Source: an uncultured Streptomyces sp.
GTDB taxonomy: Bacteria > Actinomycetota > Actinomycetes > Streptomycetales > Streptomycetaceae
Reading direction: 5' to 3'
NCBI RefSeq assembly: GCF_947488945.1
Contig: NZ_CANLBS010000012.1
Location: forward strand, 124,001 to 188,000
Length of the DNA: 64,000 bases
This document shows, piece after piece, positions 26,183 to 35,827 of this stretch. Position numbers and translations under genes: made by a program. Positions within the stretch are counted from its first letter, which is position 1; every line of letters starts with the position of its first letter. The notes beneath the pieces were generated by a model. That model ran no database searches, was not told the origin of the DNA, and saw nothing but the letters and a program-made list of their open reading frames with translations.

Positions 26183-27964
26183 TCACCCGTGCCAGGACCG
26201 CCACAGCGCCGCGTACGCACCGTCCGCCGCCACCAGCTCGTCGTGGCTGCCGAGTTCGCTGATGCGGCCCTCCTCCACCACCGCGATCACGTCCGCGTCG
26301 TGCGCGGTGTGCAGGCGGTGGGCGATGGCGATGACCGTGCGGCCCTCCAGCACCCGGGCCAGCGAACGCTCCAGGTGACGGGCCGCGCGCGGGTCGAGGA
26401 GCGAGGTCGCCTCGTCCAGCACCAGGGTGTGCGGATCGGCCAGCACCAGCCGGGCCAGCGCGATCTGCTGCGCCTGCGCGGGTGTCAGTGACAGACCGCC
26501 CGAGCCGACCTCCGCGTCCAGTCCGCCCTCCAGCGCCCGCGCCCAGTCGTCCGCGTCCACGGCCGCGAGCGACGCCCACAACTCCGCGTCCCCGGCGCCC
26601 GTGCGCGCCAGCAGCAGGTTGTCGCGGAGCGACCCGACGAAGACGTGGTGCTCCTGGTTGACCAGGGCCACGTGCTCGCGCACCCGCTCGGCGGTCATGT
26701 CCGACAACTCGGCACCGCCCAGTGTCACTTCACCGGTGCGCGGCGCGTAGATCCCGGCCAGCAGCCTTCCCAGGGTCGACTTGCCCGCCCCCGACGGACC
26801 GACCAGCGCCATCCGGGTGCCGGGGGCGACCCGCATCGACACCTCGTGCAGCACGTCGGCGCCCTCGACATAGCCGAACCGGACGTCAGCGGTCCGCACC
26901 TCGCGCCCCTGCGGCCGCACCCCGGAGTCACCCGCGTCGGGCTCGATGTCCCGCACGCCGACCAGCCGGGCCAGCGACACCTGGGCCACCTGGAGTTCGT
27001 CGTACCAGCGCAGGATCAGGCTGATCGGGTCCACCATCATCTGCGCCAGCAGCGCGCCCGTCGTCAACTGGCCGACGGTGAGCCACCCTTCCAGCACGAA
27101 CCAGCCGCCGAACATCAGCACGGCCCCGAGGATGGTCACGTACGTGATGTTGACGACCGGGAACAGGACCGTGCGCAGGAACAGCGTGTACCGCTCCCAC
27201 CGCGTCCATTCCTGGACCCGCCGGTCCGACAGGGTGACGCGGCGGGCGCCCAGCCGGTGCGCCTCGATCGTGCGGCCCGCGTCGACGGTCTCCGCCAGCA
27301 CCGCGGCCACCGCCGCGTACCCCGCGGCCTCGGAGCGGTACGCCGACGGGGCGCGCCGGAAGTACCAGCGGCAGCCGAGGATCAGCACCGGCAGCGCCAC
27401 CAGCGTGGTCAGCGCCAGCGGCGGCGCGGTGACGGCGAGGGCGCTCAGCAACAGTCCGGTCCACACCGTGCCGATGGCGAGCTGCGGCACGGCCTCGCGC
27501 ATCGCGTTGGCCAGCCGGTCGATGTCGGTGGTGATCCGGGACAGCAGGTCGCCCGTCCCGGCCCGCTCCAGCACCCCGGGCGGCAGCCCCACCGAGCGGA
27601 CCAGGAAGTCCTCGCGGAGGTCGGCGAGCATCTCCTCGCCCAGCATGGCGCTGCGCAGCCGCATCGTGCGGGTGAACACCGTCTGGATCACCAGCGCGAC
27701 GGCGAAGATCGCCGCGGTGCGCTCCAGGTGCAGGTCGGCGGCGCCCTCGGCCAGGTCCTCGACCAGGCCGCCGAGCAGATAGGGGCCGACGATCGACGCG
27801 GTCACGGCGATCGCGTTGGCCGCGACGAGCAGCAGGAACGGCTTGCGGTGTCGCCGCAGCAGGTCCCGCACATAGGCCCGGACCGTCGGCGTCGAGCCGA
27901 CGGGCAGCGTCGTCACCGACTCCGGCGCGGCCGGGTCGTACGACGGTGGGGCGATGCCGATCAC
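26183..27964 (-). CDS. ABC exporter half-transporter, subunit with intact Walker A
   Basis: Membrane-ATPase fusion of 593 residues: a six-helix exporter domain (about residues 25-330) and a C-terminal ATPase. Walker A is GPSGAGKS and Walker B VLVLDEATSLLD (TLVLDEATS), with the switch histidine in AIAHRL. The ABC signature is degenerate, LTPAQAQQIALAR instead of LSGGQ. The partner at 27961-29916 has the reverse defect, so the two form a heterodimer with one working site. The GTG start overlaps the partner's TGA, showing translational coupling. Substrate unknown; drug or peptide export is typical. Confidence 0.9.
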   Translation of the reverse strand: MIGIAPPSYDPAAPESVTTLPVGSTPTVRAYVRDLLRRHRKPFLLLVAANAIAVTASIVGPYLLGGLVEDLAEGAADLHLERTAAIFAVALVIQTVFTRTMRLRSAMLGEEMLADLREDFLVRSVGLPPGVLERAGTGDLLSRITTDIDRLANAMREAVPQLAIGTVWTGLLLSALAVTAPPLALTTLVALPVLILGCRWYFRRAPSAYRSEAAGYAAVAAVLAETVDAGRTIEAHRLGARRVTLSDRRVQEWTRWERYTLFLRTVLFPVVNITYVTILGAVLMFGGWFVLEGWLTVGQLTTGALLAQMMVDPISLILRWYDELQVAQVSLARLVGVRDIEPDAGDSGVRPQGREVRTADVRFGYVEGADVLHEVSMRVAPGTRMALVGPSGAGKSTLGRLLAGIYAPRTGEVTLGGAELSDMTAERVREHVALVNQEHHVFVGSLRDNLLLARTGAGDAELWASLAAVDADDWARALEGGLDAEVGSGGLSLTPAQAQQIALARLVLADPHTLVLDEATSLLDPRAARHLERSLARVLEGRTVIAIAHRLHTAHDADVIAVVEEGRISELGSHDELVAADGAYAALWRSWHG

Positions 27965-29916
27965 GCGCGTTCCTCGACTTCCTCGATCGTGCGGACGGCC
28001 GCCGGTGCGGCGATCCGTGCGGGGTGCTCTGCGGTGCCGGTGCCGGTGCCGCTGCCGGTGGCTCGGGCGGTGGCCCGGCCCGCGTCCGTCTCGGCCTCCG
28101 TCTCACGGGCGACGACGGCCCGGTAGCGGGGCTCGGTGCGTAGCAGTTCGCGGTGGGTGCCCGCGGCCACCACCGTCCCGCCGTGCACCAGGGCCACCCG
28201 GTCGGCGAGGTCGAGCAGCAGTGGGGACGAGGCGAAGGCCACCGTGGTGCGGCCGGTGCGCAGGTGCTTGACCCCGGCGGCGACCCGCGCCTCCGTGTGC
28301 GAGTCCACCGCCGAAGTGGGCTCGTCCAGGACCAGCACCTCCGGGTCGGTGACCAGCGAACGGGCCAGCGCCAGGCGCTGGCGCTGACCGCCCGACAGCG
28401 AACGGCCCCGCTCGGTGATCCGGGCCCGCAGCGGGTCTCCGTCGTTCCCGGCGGACGACCGCGCCAGCGCGTCCAGCACGTCGCCGCACTGCGCGGCCGT
28501 CAGCGCCTGTTCGGCCGTCACCCTTCCGGACCGGGGCACGTCCAGCAGCTCGTCGAGGGTGCCGGAGAGCAGCACCGGGTCCTTGTCCTGGACCAGGACC
28601 GCCGCACGGGCGGCCTCCAGCGGCAGGTCGTCCAGCGCCACCCCGCCGAGCAGCACCGACGGGAGGGGGGACGCGGCCTCTCCGTCCGGCGCCCCGTCGC
28701 CCTTTCCGTCGCCGTCACCCTTCGCGGCGTCGCGTCCCTCGGCGTCCGGCTCCGCCGCGGCATGGCCGCCGAGCCGCTCGGCCAGACGTCCCGCTTCGTC
28801 CGGGTCGCCGCAGACCACGGCGGTGAACAGACCGCTGCCCGCCATCAGCCCGGTGACCGGGTCGTAGAGGTCGCCCTCCGCACCCACCGTCCCGGCGTCC
28901 CGCACACCCTCCGGGACGCCGCCCCGGCGCAGCCCCAGCACCCGGACCGCGCGCACGGCGGAGGGGCGGGAGAAGGAGTACGCCATGGCGATCTCCTCGA
29001 AGTGCCGCAACGGGAACAGCAGCAGTGTCGCCGCCGAGAAGACGGTGACCAGCTGGCCGACCTCGATCCGGCCGTCCCGCACCAGCCCGGCGCCGTACCA
29101 GACCAGGGAGATCAGCAGGATGCCCGGCAGCATCACCTGGATCGCGGAGATCAGCGACCACATCCTGGCGCTGTGCACGGCAGCCCGCCGGACCTCCTGG
29201 GAGGCACGGCGGTAGCGGTCGAGGAACAGCTCCTCGCCGCCGATGCCGCGCAGCACCCGAAGGCCCGCGACGGTGTCCGACGCCAACTCGGTCGCCTTGC
29301 CCGCCTTCTCGCGCTGGACGTCGGCCCGGCCGGTGGCACGGGGCAGCAGCGGCAGGACCGCCAGGGCCAGCAGCGGCACCGCCACCGCCACCAGGGTGCC
29401 GAGCGGGGGGAGGTACAGCACCAGGCCGACGCAGATCACCACGAGGGCGACGGCGGCGGCGGCGAAGCGGGAGAGCGCCTCGACGAACCAGCCGATCTTC
29501 TCCACGTCCCCGGTGGACACCGCGACGACCTCACCGGCCGCGACGCGCTTGGTCAGCGCCGCGCCCAGCTCCGCCGTCCGGCGGGCGAGCAGTTGCTGCA
29601 CCCGGGCGGCGGCGGTGATCCAGTTGGTCACGGCGGTACGGTGCAGCATCGCGTCGCCCACCGCGATGACCACCCCGAGCAGGGCCAGCAGACCCCCGGC
29701 CAGGGCGAGGCGGCCGCCCGAGCGGTCCACGACCGCCTGCACCGCCAGCCCCACCACCAGCGGCAGCCCGGCGACGCCCAGTTGGTGGAGGAGTCCCCAG
29801 CCGGCCGCCTTGAACTGACCGGCCAGTTGGTTGCGGCCCAGCCAGAGCAGAAAGCGCGGGCCCGACCGGACGTCGGGTTCGCCGGGATCTGCGTACGGAA
29901 GGTCACGAATCTGCAT
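27961..29916 (-). CDS. ABC exporter half-transporter, subunit with degenerate Walker A
   Basis: First gene of a two-gene exporter operon; 651 residues with an N-terminal six-helix membrane domain and a C-terminal ATPase. Where Walker A should be, the sequence is VVCGDPDEAGRLAERLGG, lacking GxxGxGKS/T. The signature LSGGQRQRLALARSL and Walker B VLVLDEPTSAVD are intact, while the switch histidine is replaced (AFASSPLLL). A Gly/Asp-rich insert of about 30 residues interrupts the ATPase. Such asymmetry is known for heterodimeric exporters. Start at 29916 after a GGGA site; the longer frame upstream is not supported. Confidence 0.9.
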   Translation of the reverse strand: MQIRDLPYADPGEPDVRSGPRFLLWLGRNQLAGQFKAAGWGLLHQLGVAGLPLVVGLAVQAVVDRSGGRLALAGGLLALLGVVIAVGDAMLHRTAVTNWITAAARVQQLLARRTAELGAALTKRVAAGEVVAVSTGDVEKIGWFVEALSRFAAAAVALVVICVGLVLYLPPLGTLVAVAVPLLALAVLPLLPRATGRADVQREKAGKATELASDTVAGLRVLRGIGGEELFLDRYRRASQEVRRAAVHSARMWSLISAIQVMLPGILLISLVWYGAGLVRDGRIEVGQLVTVFSAATLLLFPLRHFEEIAMAYSFSRPSAVRAVRVLGLRRGGVPEGVRDAGTVGAEGDLYDPVTGLMAGSGLFTAVVCGDPDEAGRLAERLGGHAAAEPDAEGRDAAKGDGDGKGDGAPDGEAASPLPSVLLGGVALDDLPLEAARAAVLVQDKDPVLLSGTLDELLDVPRSGRVTAEQALTAAQCGDVLDALARSSAGNDGDPLRARITERGRSLSGGQRQRLALARSLVTDPEVLVLDEPTSAVDSHTEARVAAGVKHLRTGRTTVAFASSPLLLDLADRVALVHGGTVVAAGTHRELLRTEPRYRAVVARETEAETDAGRATARATGSGTGTGTAEHPARIAAPAAVRTIEEVEERA

Positions 29917-30067
29917 GGTGTTCCCAGGCTCGGCGGCGCGGCCCCGGGTGGGATCTCGCGCACGGAACGGGTCAAACCGTAAGGCTCGCCCGCGCCCGCC
30001 CCTGGTGGCAACCGGTTTTAGCGCGCGGCCCGGTCCCGGCCGGCGTCCGTCCCGCGGGACGGAGAAA

Positions 30068-30091
30068 CCCCCGCGCGGTGCGGCGCGGGGG
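30068..30091 (-). terminator. Intrinsic terminator with T-tract
   Basis: Nine-base GC stem (30068-30076 and 30083-30091, 6-base loop). Read on the minus strand it is followed by TTTCTCC, 26 bases after the stop of the 991-residue oxidase gene. This is one of few terminators here with a T-rich tail. Confidence 0.75.
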
Positions 30092-30116
30092 CTTCGGGCG
30101 GGGTGTCCGGCGGGCG

Positions 30117-33092
30117 TCAGCCGGCCGGCGGACGGGCGGCGGTTGCGGGGGCTCCCGCCGGGCGGGTGACACGCTCCAGCTCCATCAGGACCGAGTGGTA
30201 CCGGTGGCCGGTGGCCCGGTCCATCCCGATCTCGCACATCCGGTTGGCCGACAGATAGGCGTCGTACGCACGGGTGTTGACCTCCGCCGCCTCCTTGGCG
30301 GTCGCCGACTCCGTCAGCTCCTTGTGGAGCATCCCGCGGTCGCCCGCGAAGCCGCAGCAGTCGGCGTCGTCGGGCAGTGTCACCTCGTCCGCGCAGGCGG
30401 CGGCCAGCGTGCGCAGATGCTCGACGTCACCGAGGTGCTGCATCGAGCACGTGGGATGGACGACGGCGGAGGCGGTCTTCCGCCCGGCCGGCAGGTGCGG
30501 CAGCAGTTCGTCGGCCGCCCAGACCAGCGAGTCCACCACTGTGAGCCCGCGGTGGAGTTCGAGGTTGTCCGGGGTGAGGTAGGGGACCACCTCGTGGGCG
30601 ATGCCGAGGGTGCACGAGGACGCGTCCACCACCAGCGGCAGCGCCCCGCCGGCCGTCCAGCCCCACGCGGCCTCGACGATGCGGTTGGCCATCACCCGGT
30701 TCCCGGCGTCGTAGCCCTTGGAGTGCCAGATCGTCGCGCAGCACGTCCCCGCCACGTCGTCGGGGATCCACACCGGCTTCCCGGCCCGTGCGCCGAGCGC
30801 GACCACGGACTCCTGGAGCGTGGGGCCCCGGTAGCCGTCGGGGGAGCCGAAGATGCGGTTGACGCACGCCGGGTAGTACACCGCGTGCGCGCCGGTCCGC
30901 CCGGTCCTCGGCAGCCGGCGGGGCGCCGCGCCCGGGATCTCCGGCAGCCACTCGGGCACGAGATCCGGCCGGACCGCCTTGCGGGCGGCCTTGGTGACGG
31001 CCTGCAGCAGCCGGTCGCCCGCCCGGTCGCCCAGCAGTCCGGAGGCGGCGACGGCGAGCCGGGCCCCCGCCTCCACGGCCTTGAAGTGCCGCGCGGTGAG
31101 CGCCGCGACGCGTTCCTCGCGGGGGGAGTGGCGCCGGTGGCGGAAGTCTTTCATCATCGCGCCGGTGTCGATGCCGACCGGACACGCCAGTTTGCAGGTG
31201 GAGTCGCCGGCGCAGGTGTCCACGGCGTCGTATCCGTAGGAGTCCAGGAGTGCGTCCTCGACCGGCGAACCCTGCGGCTGGCGCAGCATCTCGCGCCGCA
31301 GCACGATGCGCTGGCGGGGCGAGGTGGTCAGGTCGTGGCTCGGGCAGGTGGGCTCGCAGAAGCCGCACTCGATGCACGGGTCCGCGACGGGCTCCACCGA
31401 GGGGATGGTCTTGAGCCCGCGCAGATGCGCGCGCGGATCGCGGTCGAGCACGATGCGCGGGGCCAGCACCCCGGCCGGGTCGATGAGCTGCTTGGTCCGC
31501 CACATCAGCTCGGTGGCCCGGGGACCCCATTCCAGCTCCAGGAACGGGGCGATGTTGCGGCCCGTCGCGTGCTCCGCCTTCAGCGAGCCGTCGAAGCGGT
31601 CGACCACCAGCGTGCAGAAGGCGTCCATGAACGCGGCGTACCGCTCGACGTCCGACGGCTCGGCGGCGTCGAAGGCGAGCAGGAAGTGCAGGTTCCCGTG
31701 GGCCGCGTGGCCGGCGACGGCGGCGTCGAAGCCGTGCTCCGCCTGGAGCGCGAGCAGGGCTTCGCAGGCGTCGGCCAACCGGGAGGGCGGCACCGCGAAG
31801 TCCTCGGTGATCAGGGTGGTGCCGGAGGGGCGCGAACCCCCCACCGCGGTGACGAACGCCTTGCGCGCCTTCCAGTAGCCGTTGATGACGCGGGTCTCGC
31901 GGGTGAACTCGTTGGTCACCGAGCGGGCCGGGGCGACCAGCTCCAGATCCCGCACCACGTCGGCGGCCGCGCGTTCACGGCGTTCCTGTCCCGCCTCGTC
32001 CGGGGCGCGGAACTCCACCAGCAGCGCCGCCGTGTCGCGCGGGAGTGTCGCCCAGTCGGCCGGCACGCCCTCGACGCTGACGGAGGCGCGCAGGGTGTTG
32101 CCGTCCATCAGCTCCACCGCGAGCGCACCGGCGTCGTTGAACCGGGGGACGGCGGCAGCGGCAGCGGTGAGCGAGGGGAAGAACAGCAGCCCGGTGGAGA
32201 TCCGGCGGTCCAGCGGCAGGGTGTCGAAGACGACCTCGGAGATGAAGCCGAACGTCCCCTGGGAGCCCACCATCAGCCCGCGCAGGATCTCCACGGGCGT
32301 CGCACCGTCGAGGAAGGCGTCCAGGCGGTAGCCGTTGGTGTTCTTGATCTCGTACTTGGCGCGGATGCGCGCGGTCAGCTCCGGGTCCGCCTCGATCTCC
32401 GCCTTCATCGCCAGCAGTCCTTCGCAGAGCCGGGGCTCGGCGTGCGCGAGGGCCTCGTCGGCGTCCGGGTCGGCGGTGTCCACCACGGTGCCGCCCGGCA
32501 GGACGAAGGTCAGCGAGGACACCGTCCGGTAGGAGTTGCGTGTGGTGCCCGCCGTCATCCCGGAGGCGTTGTTGGCGACCACGCCGCCGACGGTGCAGGC
32601 GATGGCGCTGGCCGGGTCCGGGCCGAGCAGCCGTCCGTGCCGGGCCAGCGTGGCATTGGCCCGCATGATCGTGGTGCCCGGCCGGACGCGGGCCCGGACG
32701 CCGCCGTCCAGCACCTCGACGCCCGCCCAGTGGCGCCGCACGTCCACCAGGATGTCCTCGCCCTGCGCCTGGCCGTTGAGGCTGGTTCCGGCGGCCCGGA
32801 ACACGACGTGGCGACCCTTGCCGTGGGCGTACGACAGGACCGCCGAGACGTCGTCGAGATCCTCGGGGACCACCACCACCTGCGGGAGGAATCGGTAGGG
32901 GCTGGCGTCGGAGGCGTACCGCACCAGGTCGGAGACCTTCCAGAGCACCTTCTCCGGACCGAGCAGGGCGGTCAGTTCGGACCGAAGCGGCTCCGGGGTG
33001 CCGGACGCCTCGCGGTCGGGCACCCGGTCGGGTGACGGCGGACGGGGCGTGTCCGGGCGCAGGGAGTCCGGGTTCGGTTCCAGCAACGGCAT
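30117..33092 (-). CDS. FAD-linked oxidase fused to Fe-S/CCG domains (D-lactate dehydrogenase-like)
   Basis: A 991-residue fusion. The N-terminal half is a PCMH-type FAD-binding domain (FRAAGTSLNGQAQGEDILVD) plus the GlcD-type C-terminal cap. Next is a ferredoxin-like domain with two Cys clusters, CIECGFCEPTCP near residue 573 and CAGDSTCKLACPVG about 60 residues later. It ends with CCG-type modules (GTCCATIWHSKG, PTCSMQH, DADCCGFAGDRG). This layout matches Dld-II/GlcD-GlcF fusions that oxidise D-lactate or another 2-hydroxy acid and pass electrons to quinone. The exact acid is unknown. It is transcribed alone, ending at its own terminator; MarR lies upstream on the same strand. Confidence 0.88.
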   Translation of the reverse strand: MPLLEPNPDSLRPDTPRPPSPDRVPDREASGTPEPLRSELTALLGPEKVLWKVSDLVRYASDASPYRFLPQVVVVPEDLDDVSAVLSYAHGKGRHVVFRAAGTSLNGQAQGEDILVDVRRHWAGVEVLDGGVRARVRPGTTIMRANATLARHGRLLGPDPASAIACTVGGVVANNASGMTAGTTRNSYRTVSSLTFVLPGGTVVDTADPDADEALAHAEPRLCEGLLAMKAEIEADPELTARIRAKYEIKNTNGYRLDAFLDGATPVEILRGLMVGSQGTFGFISEVVFDTLPLDRRISTGLLFFPSLTAAAAAVPRFNDAGALAVELMDGNTLRASVSVEGVPADWATLPRDTAALLVEFRAPDEAGQERRERAAADVVRDLELVAPARSVTNEFTRETRVINGYWKARKAFVTAVGGSRPSGTTLITEDFAVPPSRLADACEALLALQAEHGFDAAVAGHAAHGNLHFLLAFDAAEPSDVERYAAFMDAFCTLVVDRFDGSLKAEHATGRNIAPFLELEWGPRATELMWRTKQLIDPAGVLAPRIVLDRDPRAHLRGLKTIPSVEPVADPCIECGFCEPTCPSHDLTTSPRQRIVLRREMLRQPQGSPVEDALLDSYGYDAVDTCAGDSTCKLACPVGIDTGAMMKDFRHRRHSPREERVAALTARHFKAVEAGARLAVAASGLLGDRAGDRLLQAVTKAARKAVRPDLVPEWLPEIPGAAPRRLPRTGRTGAHAVYYPACVNRIFGSPDGYRGPTLQESVVALGARAGKPVWIPDDVAGTCCATIWHSKGYDAGNRVMANRIVEAAWGWTAGGALPLVVDASSCTLGIAHEVVPYLTPDNLELHRGLTVVDSLVWAADELLPHLPAGRKTASAVVHPTCSMQHLGDVEHLRTLAAACADEVTLPDDADCCGFAGDRGMLHKELTESATAKEAAEVNTRAYDAYLSANRMCEIGMDRATGHRYHSVLMELERVTRPAGAPATAARPPAG

Positions 33093-33152
33093 GGCGGCAT
33101 CCCCTCGGGACGGCGGGTCGTCGGTGTGCGCGCCCGCTCGGTCTGCGGTGGC

Positions 33153-33728
33153 TCAGCAGCGCCGCTCCGGCATTCCGTCGACCAGGGCGGACAGCAACCC
33201 GCCGAGCACCTCGCGCTGCTCGGCGTCCAGTGGTGCAAGGATCTCCTCCGCCGCCCCGCGCCGCGCGTCGCGGAGCGACCGCAGGGTGGTGCGTCCCTCG
33301 TCGGTCAGCTCGATCCGAACCACCCGGCGGCTGGCCGGATCGGGCACCCGGCGCACCCGGCCGCCGGCCTCCAGCCCGTCCACCAGGGTGGTGACCGCGC
33401 GGGGCACGACGTCCAGCCGCTGGGCGAGGTCCGCCATCCGGGGCGGCGCCTCGTACTGGGCGACGGTGCGCAGCAGCCGGAACTGGGCGGGGGTGACCCC
33501 GATCGGTTCGAGCTGGCGCCGCTGTATGCGGTGCAGCCGCCGGGTGAGCCGCAGCAACTGCTCGGCGAGGACGCCGTCGGCGTCGGCGGAGCGGAAGCCG
33601 GGGGAGTCGTCCTCCACCTCCGGGGCGACCGCGTGGCCGTGGGGCGTCCGGCCGTGGGGCGCGTCCGCGGCGGGATCGGGGGAGTCGGCACCGCCGGGAG
33701 CGGGCGCCGGGAAATCTGGGGTACCCAT
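33153..33728 (-). CDS. MarR-family transcriptional regulator
   Basis: A 191-residue regulator with a long acidic, Pro-rich N-terminal tail of about 55 residues before the winged-helix domain (QLEPIGVTPAQFRLLRTVAQ, then MADLAQRLDVVPRAVTTLVDGLEAGG as the recognition helix region, and DPASRRVVRIELTDEGR as the wing). It is divergent from a multidrug-type ABC exporter, and two inverted repeats lie in the gap, so it most likely represses that exporter and itself. The large oxidase gene begins 61 bases after its stop... on the same strand, leaving read-through possible. Confidence 0.9.
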   Translation of the reverse strand: MGTPDFPAPAPGGADSPDPAADAPHGRTPHGHAVAPEVEDDSPGFRSADADGVLAEQLLRLTRRLHRIQRRQLEPIGVTPAQFRLLRTVAQYEAPPRMADLAQRLDVVPRAVTTLVDGLEAGGRVRRVPDPASRRVVRIELTDEGRTTLRSLRDARRGAAEEILAPLDAEQREVLGGLLSALVDGMPERRC

Positions 33729-33732
33729 GCGG

Positions 33733-33776
33733 GAACAATAGCAGGACCTTGTTCATTGTGAGTATAGGTAACAATG
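33733..33776. promoter_or_regulatory. Two inverted repeats, likely MarR operators
   Basis: One repeat has arms GAACAA (33733-33738) and TTGTTC (33749-33754) with a 10-base spacer. The next has arms CATTGT (33754-33759) and ACAATG (33771-33776) with an 11-base spacer. They start four bases upstream of the marR ATG and are AT-rich in a GC-rich genome. Binding by the adjacent MarR protein is inferred. Confidence 0.7.
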
Positions 33777-33845
33777 GACTAGGCTCGTCCGAGCCCGCTC
33801 ACGCGGGAGCACGCGGTTCGAGCCCGCGCCCCACGCACGCTCCGT

Positions 33846-33890
33846 CGCACGACCGCACGACCGCACGACCGCACGACCGCACGACCGCAC
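33846..33890. repeat. Tandem 8-base repeat in the exporter leader
   Basis: CGCACGAC is repeated five times without error plus a partial sixth unit, 57 bases upstream of the exporter ATG. It may affect the mRNA leader or simply reflect slippage; copy number is likely to vary between strains. Confidence 0.85.
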
Positions 33891-33946
33891 AGCTCGGCGC
33901 CCCACCGCTTCCGGCCGACGCGCCCGCACGCTTCACGAAGGAGCCC

Positions 33947-35752
33947 ATGAAACCCGACGAACCCACCTGGACACCCCCACCCCGGGACGGGGCCCAGCCT
34001 CCGCCCGAGCTGCGCCGCATCCTCGGCCTCTTCCGGCCCTACCGCGCCCGTCTCGGACTGGTGGGGCTGCTGGTCGCGGCCTCGTCCCTCGTCTCGGTCG
34101 CCTCCCCCTTCCTGCTCCGCGAGATCCTGGACACCGCGATCCCGCAGGGCCGCACGGGCCTGCTCACGCTGCTCGCCCTCGGCATGATCCTCACCGCCGT
34201 GGTCACCAGCGTCTTCGGCGTCCTGCAGACCCTGATCTCGACCACGGTCGGCCAGCGGGTGATGCACGACCTGCGCACCGCCGTCTACACCCGCCTCCAG
34301 CGGATGCCGCTGGCCTTCTTCACCAGGACCCGCACCGGCGAGGTCCAGTCGCGCATCGCCAACGACATCGGCGGCATGCAGGCGACCGTCACCTCGACCG
34401 CCACCTCCCTGGTCTCCAACCTCACGGCCGTCGTCGCCACGGTCGTCGCGATGCTCGCGCTCGACTGGCGCCTGACCGTCGTCTCCCTGCTGCTGCTCCC
34501 CGTCTTCGTCTGGATCAGCCGCCGGGTCGGCCGCGAGCGCAAGAAGATCACCACGCACCGCCAGCGCCAGATGGCGGCCATGGCCGCGACCGTCACCGAG
34601 TCGCTCTCCGTCAGCGGCATCCTGCTCGGGCGCACCATGGGCCGCTCCGACTCCCTGACCAAGGCTTTCTCCGACGAGTCCGAACAACTCGTCGACCTGG
34701 AGGTGCGCTCCAACATGGCGGGGCGGTGGCGGATGTCGACCATCGGCATCGTCATGGCCGCCATGCCCGCCGTCATCTACTGGGCGGCCGGGCTCACCCT
34801 GCGCTCCGGCTCGACCGCCGTCTCGCTCGGCACGATCGTCGCCTTCGTCTCGCTCCAGCAGGGGCTCTTCCGCCCCGCGGTGAGCCTGCTCTCGACCGGC
34901 GTGCAGATGCAGACCTCGCTGGCGCTCTTCCAGCGCATCTTCGAATACCTCGACCTCGAACCCGACATCACCGAGCGCGAGAAGCCGGTGCGGCTGGAGA
35001 AGATCCGCGGCGAGGTCGCCTTCGAGCACGTCGACTTCAGCTACGACGAGAAGAACGGTCCGACCCTCGCGGACATCGACGTCAAGGTGCCCGCGGGCGC
35101 GGCGCTGGCCGTCGTCGGCCCCACCGGCTCGGGCAAGTCCACGCTGAGCTATCTGGTCCCCCGGCTGTACGACGTCACCGGCGGGCGGGTCACCCTCGAC
35201 GGCGTGGACGTGCGCGACCTCGACTTCGACACGCTGGCCAGGGCCGTCGGGGTGGTCTCCCAGGAGACCTACCTCTTCCACGCCTCGGTCGCCGAGAACC
35301 TCCGCTTCGCCAAACCCGACGCCACCGACGCCGAGATCGAAGCCGCGGCGCGGGCGGCGCAGATCCACGACCACATCGCCTCTCTGCCCGACGGGTACGA
35401 CACCCTCGTCGGCGAACGGGGTTACCGCTTCTCCGGGGGTGAGAAGCAGCGGCTCGCCATCGCGCGCACCATTCTGCGCGACCCCCCGGTGCTCATCCTC
35501 GACGAGGCGACCAGTGCCCTGGACACGCGTACCGAGCACGCCGTGCAGGAGGCGATCGACGCGCTGTCCGCGGGGCGCACCACGATCACCATCGCCCACC
35601 GCCTTTCCACGGTCCGCGACGCCGACCAGATTGTCGTCCTGGACGCGGGGCGTACCGTCGAACGCGGCACCCACGAGGAGTTGCTCGCCCTGGACGGCCG
35701 CTATGCCGCACTCGTCCGCCGCGACACCCGGCCGGCCCCGGCGGCCCTCTGA
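33947..35752 (+). CDS. ABC exporter (multidrug type), full NBD and membrane domain
   Basis: A 601-residue half-transporter that should work as a homodimer. Six membrane helices lie at about residues 30-330. The ATPase follows with Walker A GPTGSGKS, signature FSGGEKQRLAIAR, Walker B VLILDEATSALD and switch histidine in TIAHRLST, all canonical. GAAGGAG lies before the ATG at 33947; open frame continues upstream but is not conserved. The divergent MarR gene and operators in the gap suggest drug- or metabolite-induced expression. No partner half-transporter is adjacent. Substrate unknown. Confidence 0.92.
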   Translation: MKPDEPTWTPPPRDGAQPPPELRRILGLFRPYRARLGLVGLLVAASSLVSVASPFLLREILDTAIPQGRTGLLTLLALGMILTAVVTSVFGVLQTLISTTVGQRVMHDLRTAVYTRLQRMPLAFFTRTRTGEVQSRIANDIGGMQATVTSTATSLVSNLTAVVATVVAMLALDWRLTVVSLLLLPVFVWISRRVGRERKKITTHRQRQMAAMAATVTESLSVSGILLGRTMGRSDSLTKAFSDESEQLVDLEVRSNMAGRWRMSTIGIVMAAMPAVIYWAAGLTLRSGSTAVSLGTIVAFVSLQQGLFRPAVSLLSTGVQMQTSLALFQRIFEYLDLEPDITEREKPVRLEKIRGEVAFEHVDFSYDEKNGPTLADIDVKVPAGAALAVVGPTGSGKSTLSYLVPRLYDVTGGRVTLDGVDVRDLDFDTLARAVGVVSQETYLFHASVAENLRFAKPDATDAEIEAAARAAQIHDHIASLPDGYDTLVGERGYRFSGGEKQRLAIARTILRDPPVLILDEATSALDTRTEHAVQEAIDALSAGRTTITIAHRLSTVRDADQIVVLDAGRTVERGTHEELLALDGRYAALVRRDTRPAPAAL

Positions 35753-35827
35753 GGCAGCGCTTCCGGGCCGACGCTTCTGCGGCCCGCGCTGTCGGGCCGG
35801 CGCGACACCCGCTCCGTACACATGGCA

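Noticed and set aside
30078..33035. A 985-codon open frame opposite the FAD/Fe-S oxidase
   Set aside because: The minus-strand frame has clear FAD and Fe-S motifs. The plus-strand frame has none, and its length reflects the lack of stop codons in GC-rich DNA.
33846..33890. Possible CRISPR or integration array at the 8-base repeat
   Set aside because: Units are contiguous with no spacers and too short; it is a simple tandem repeat.
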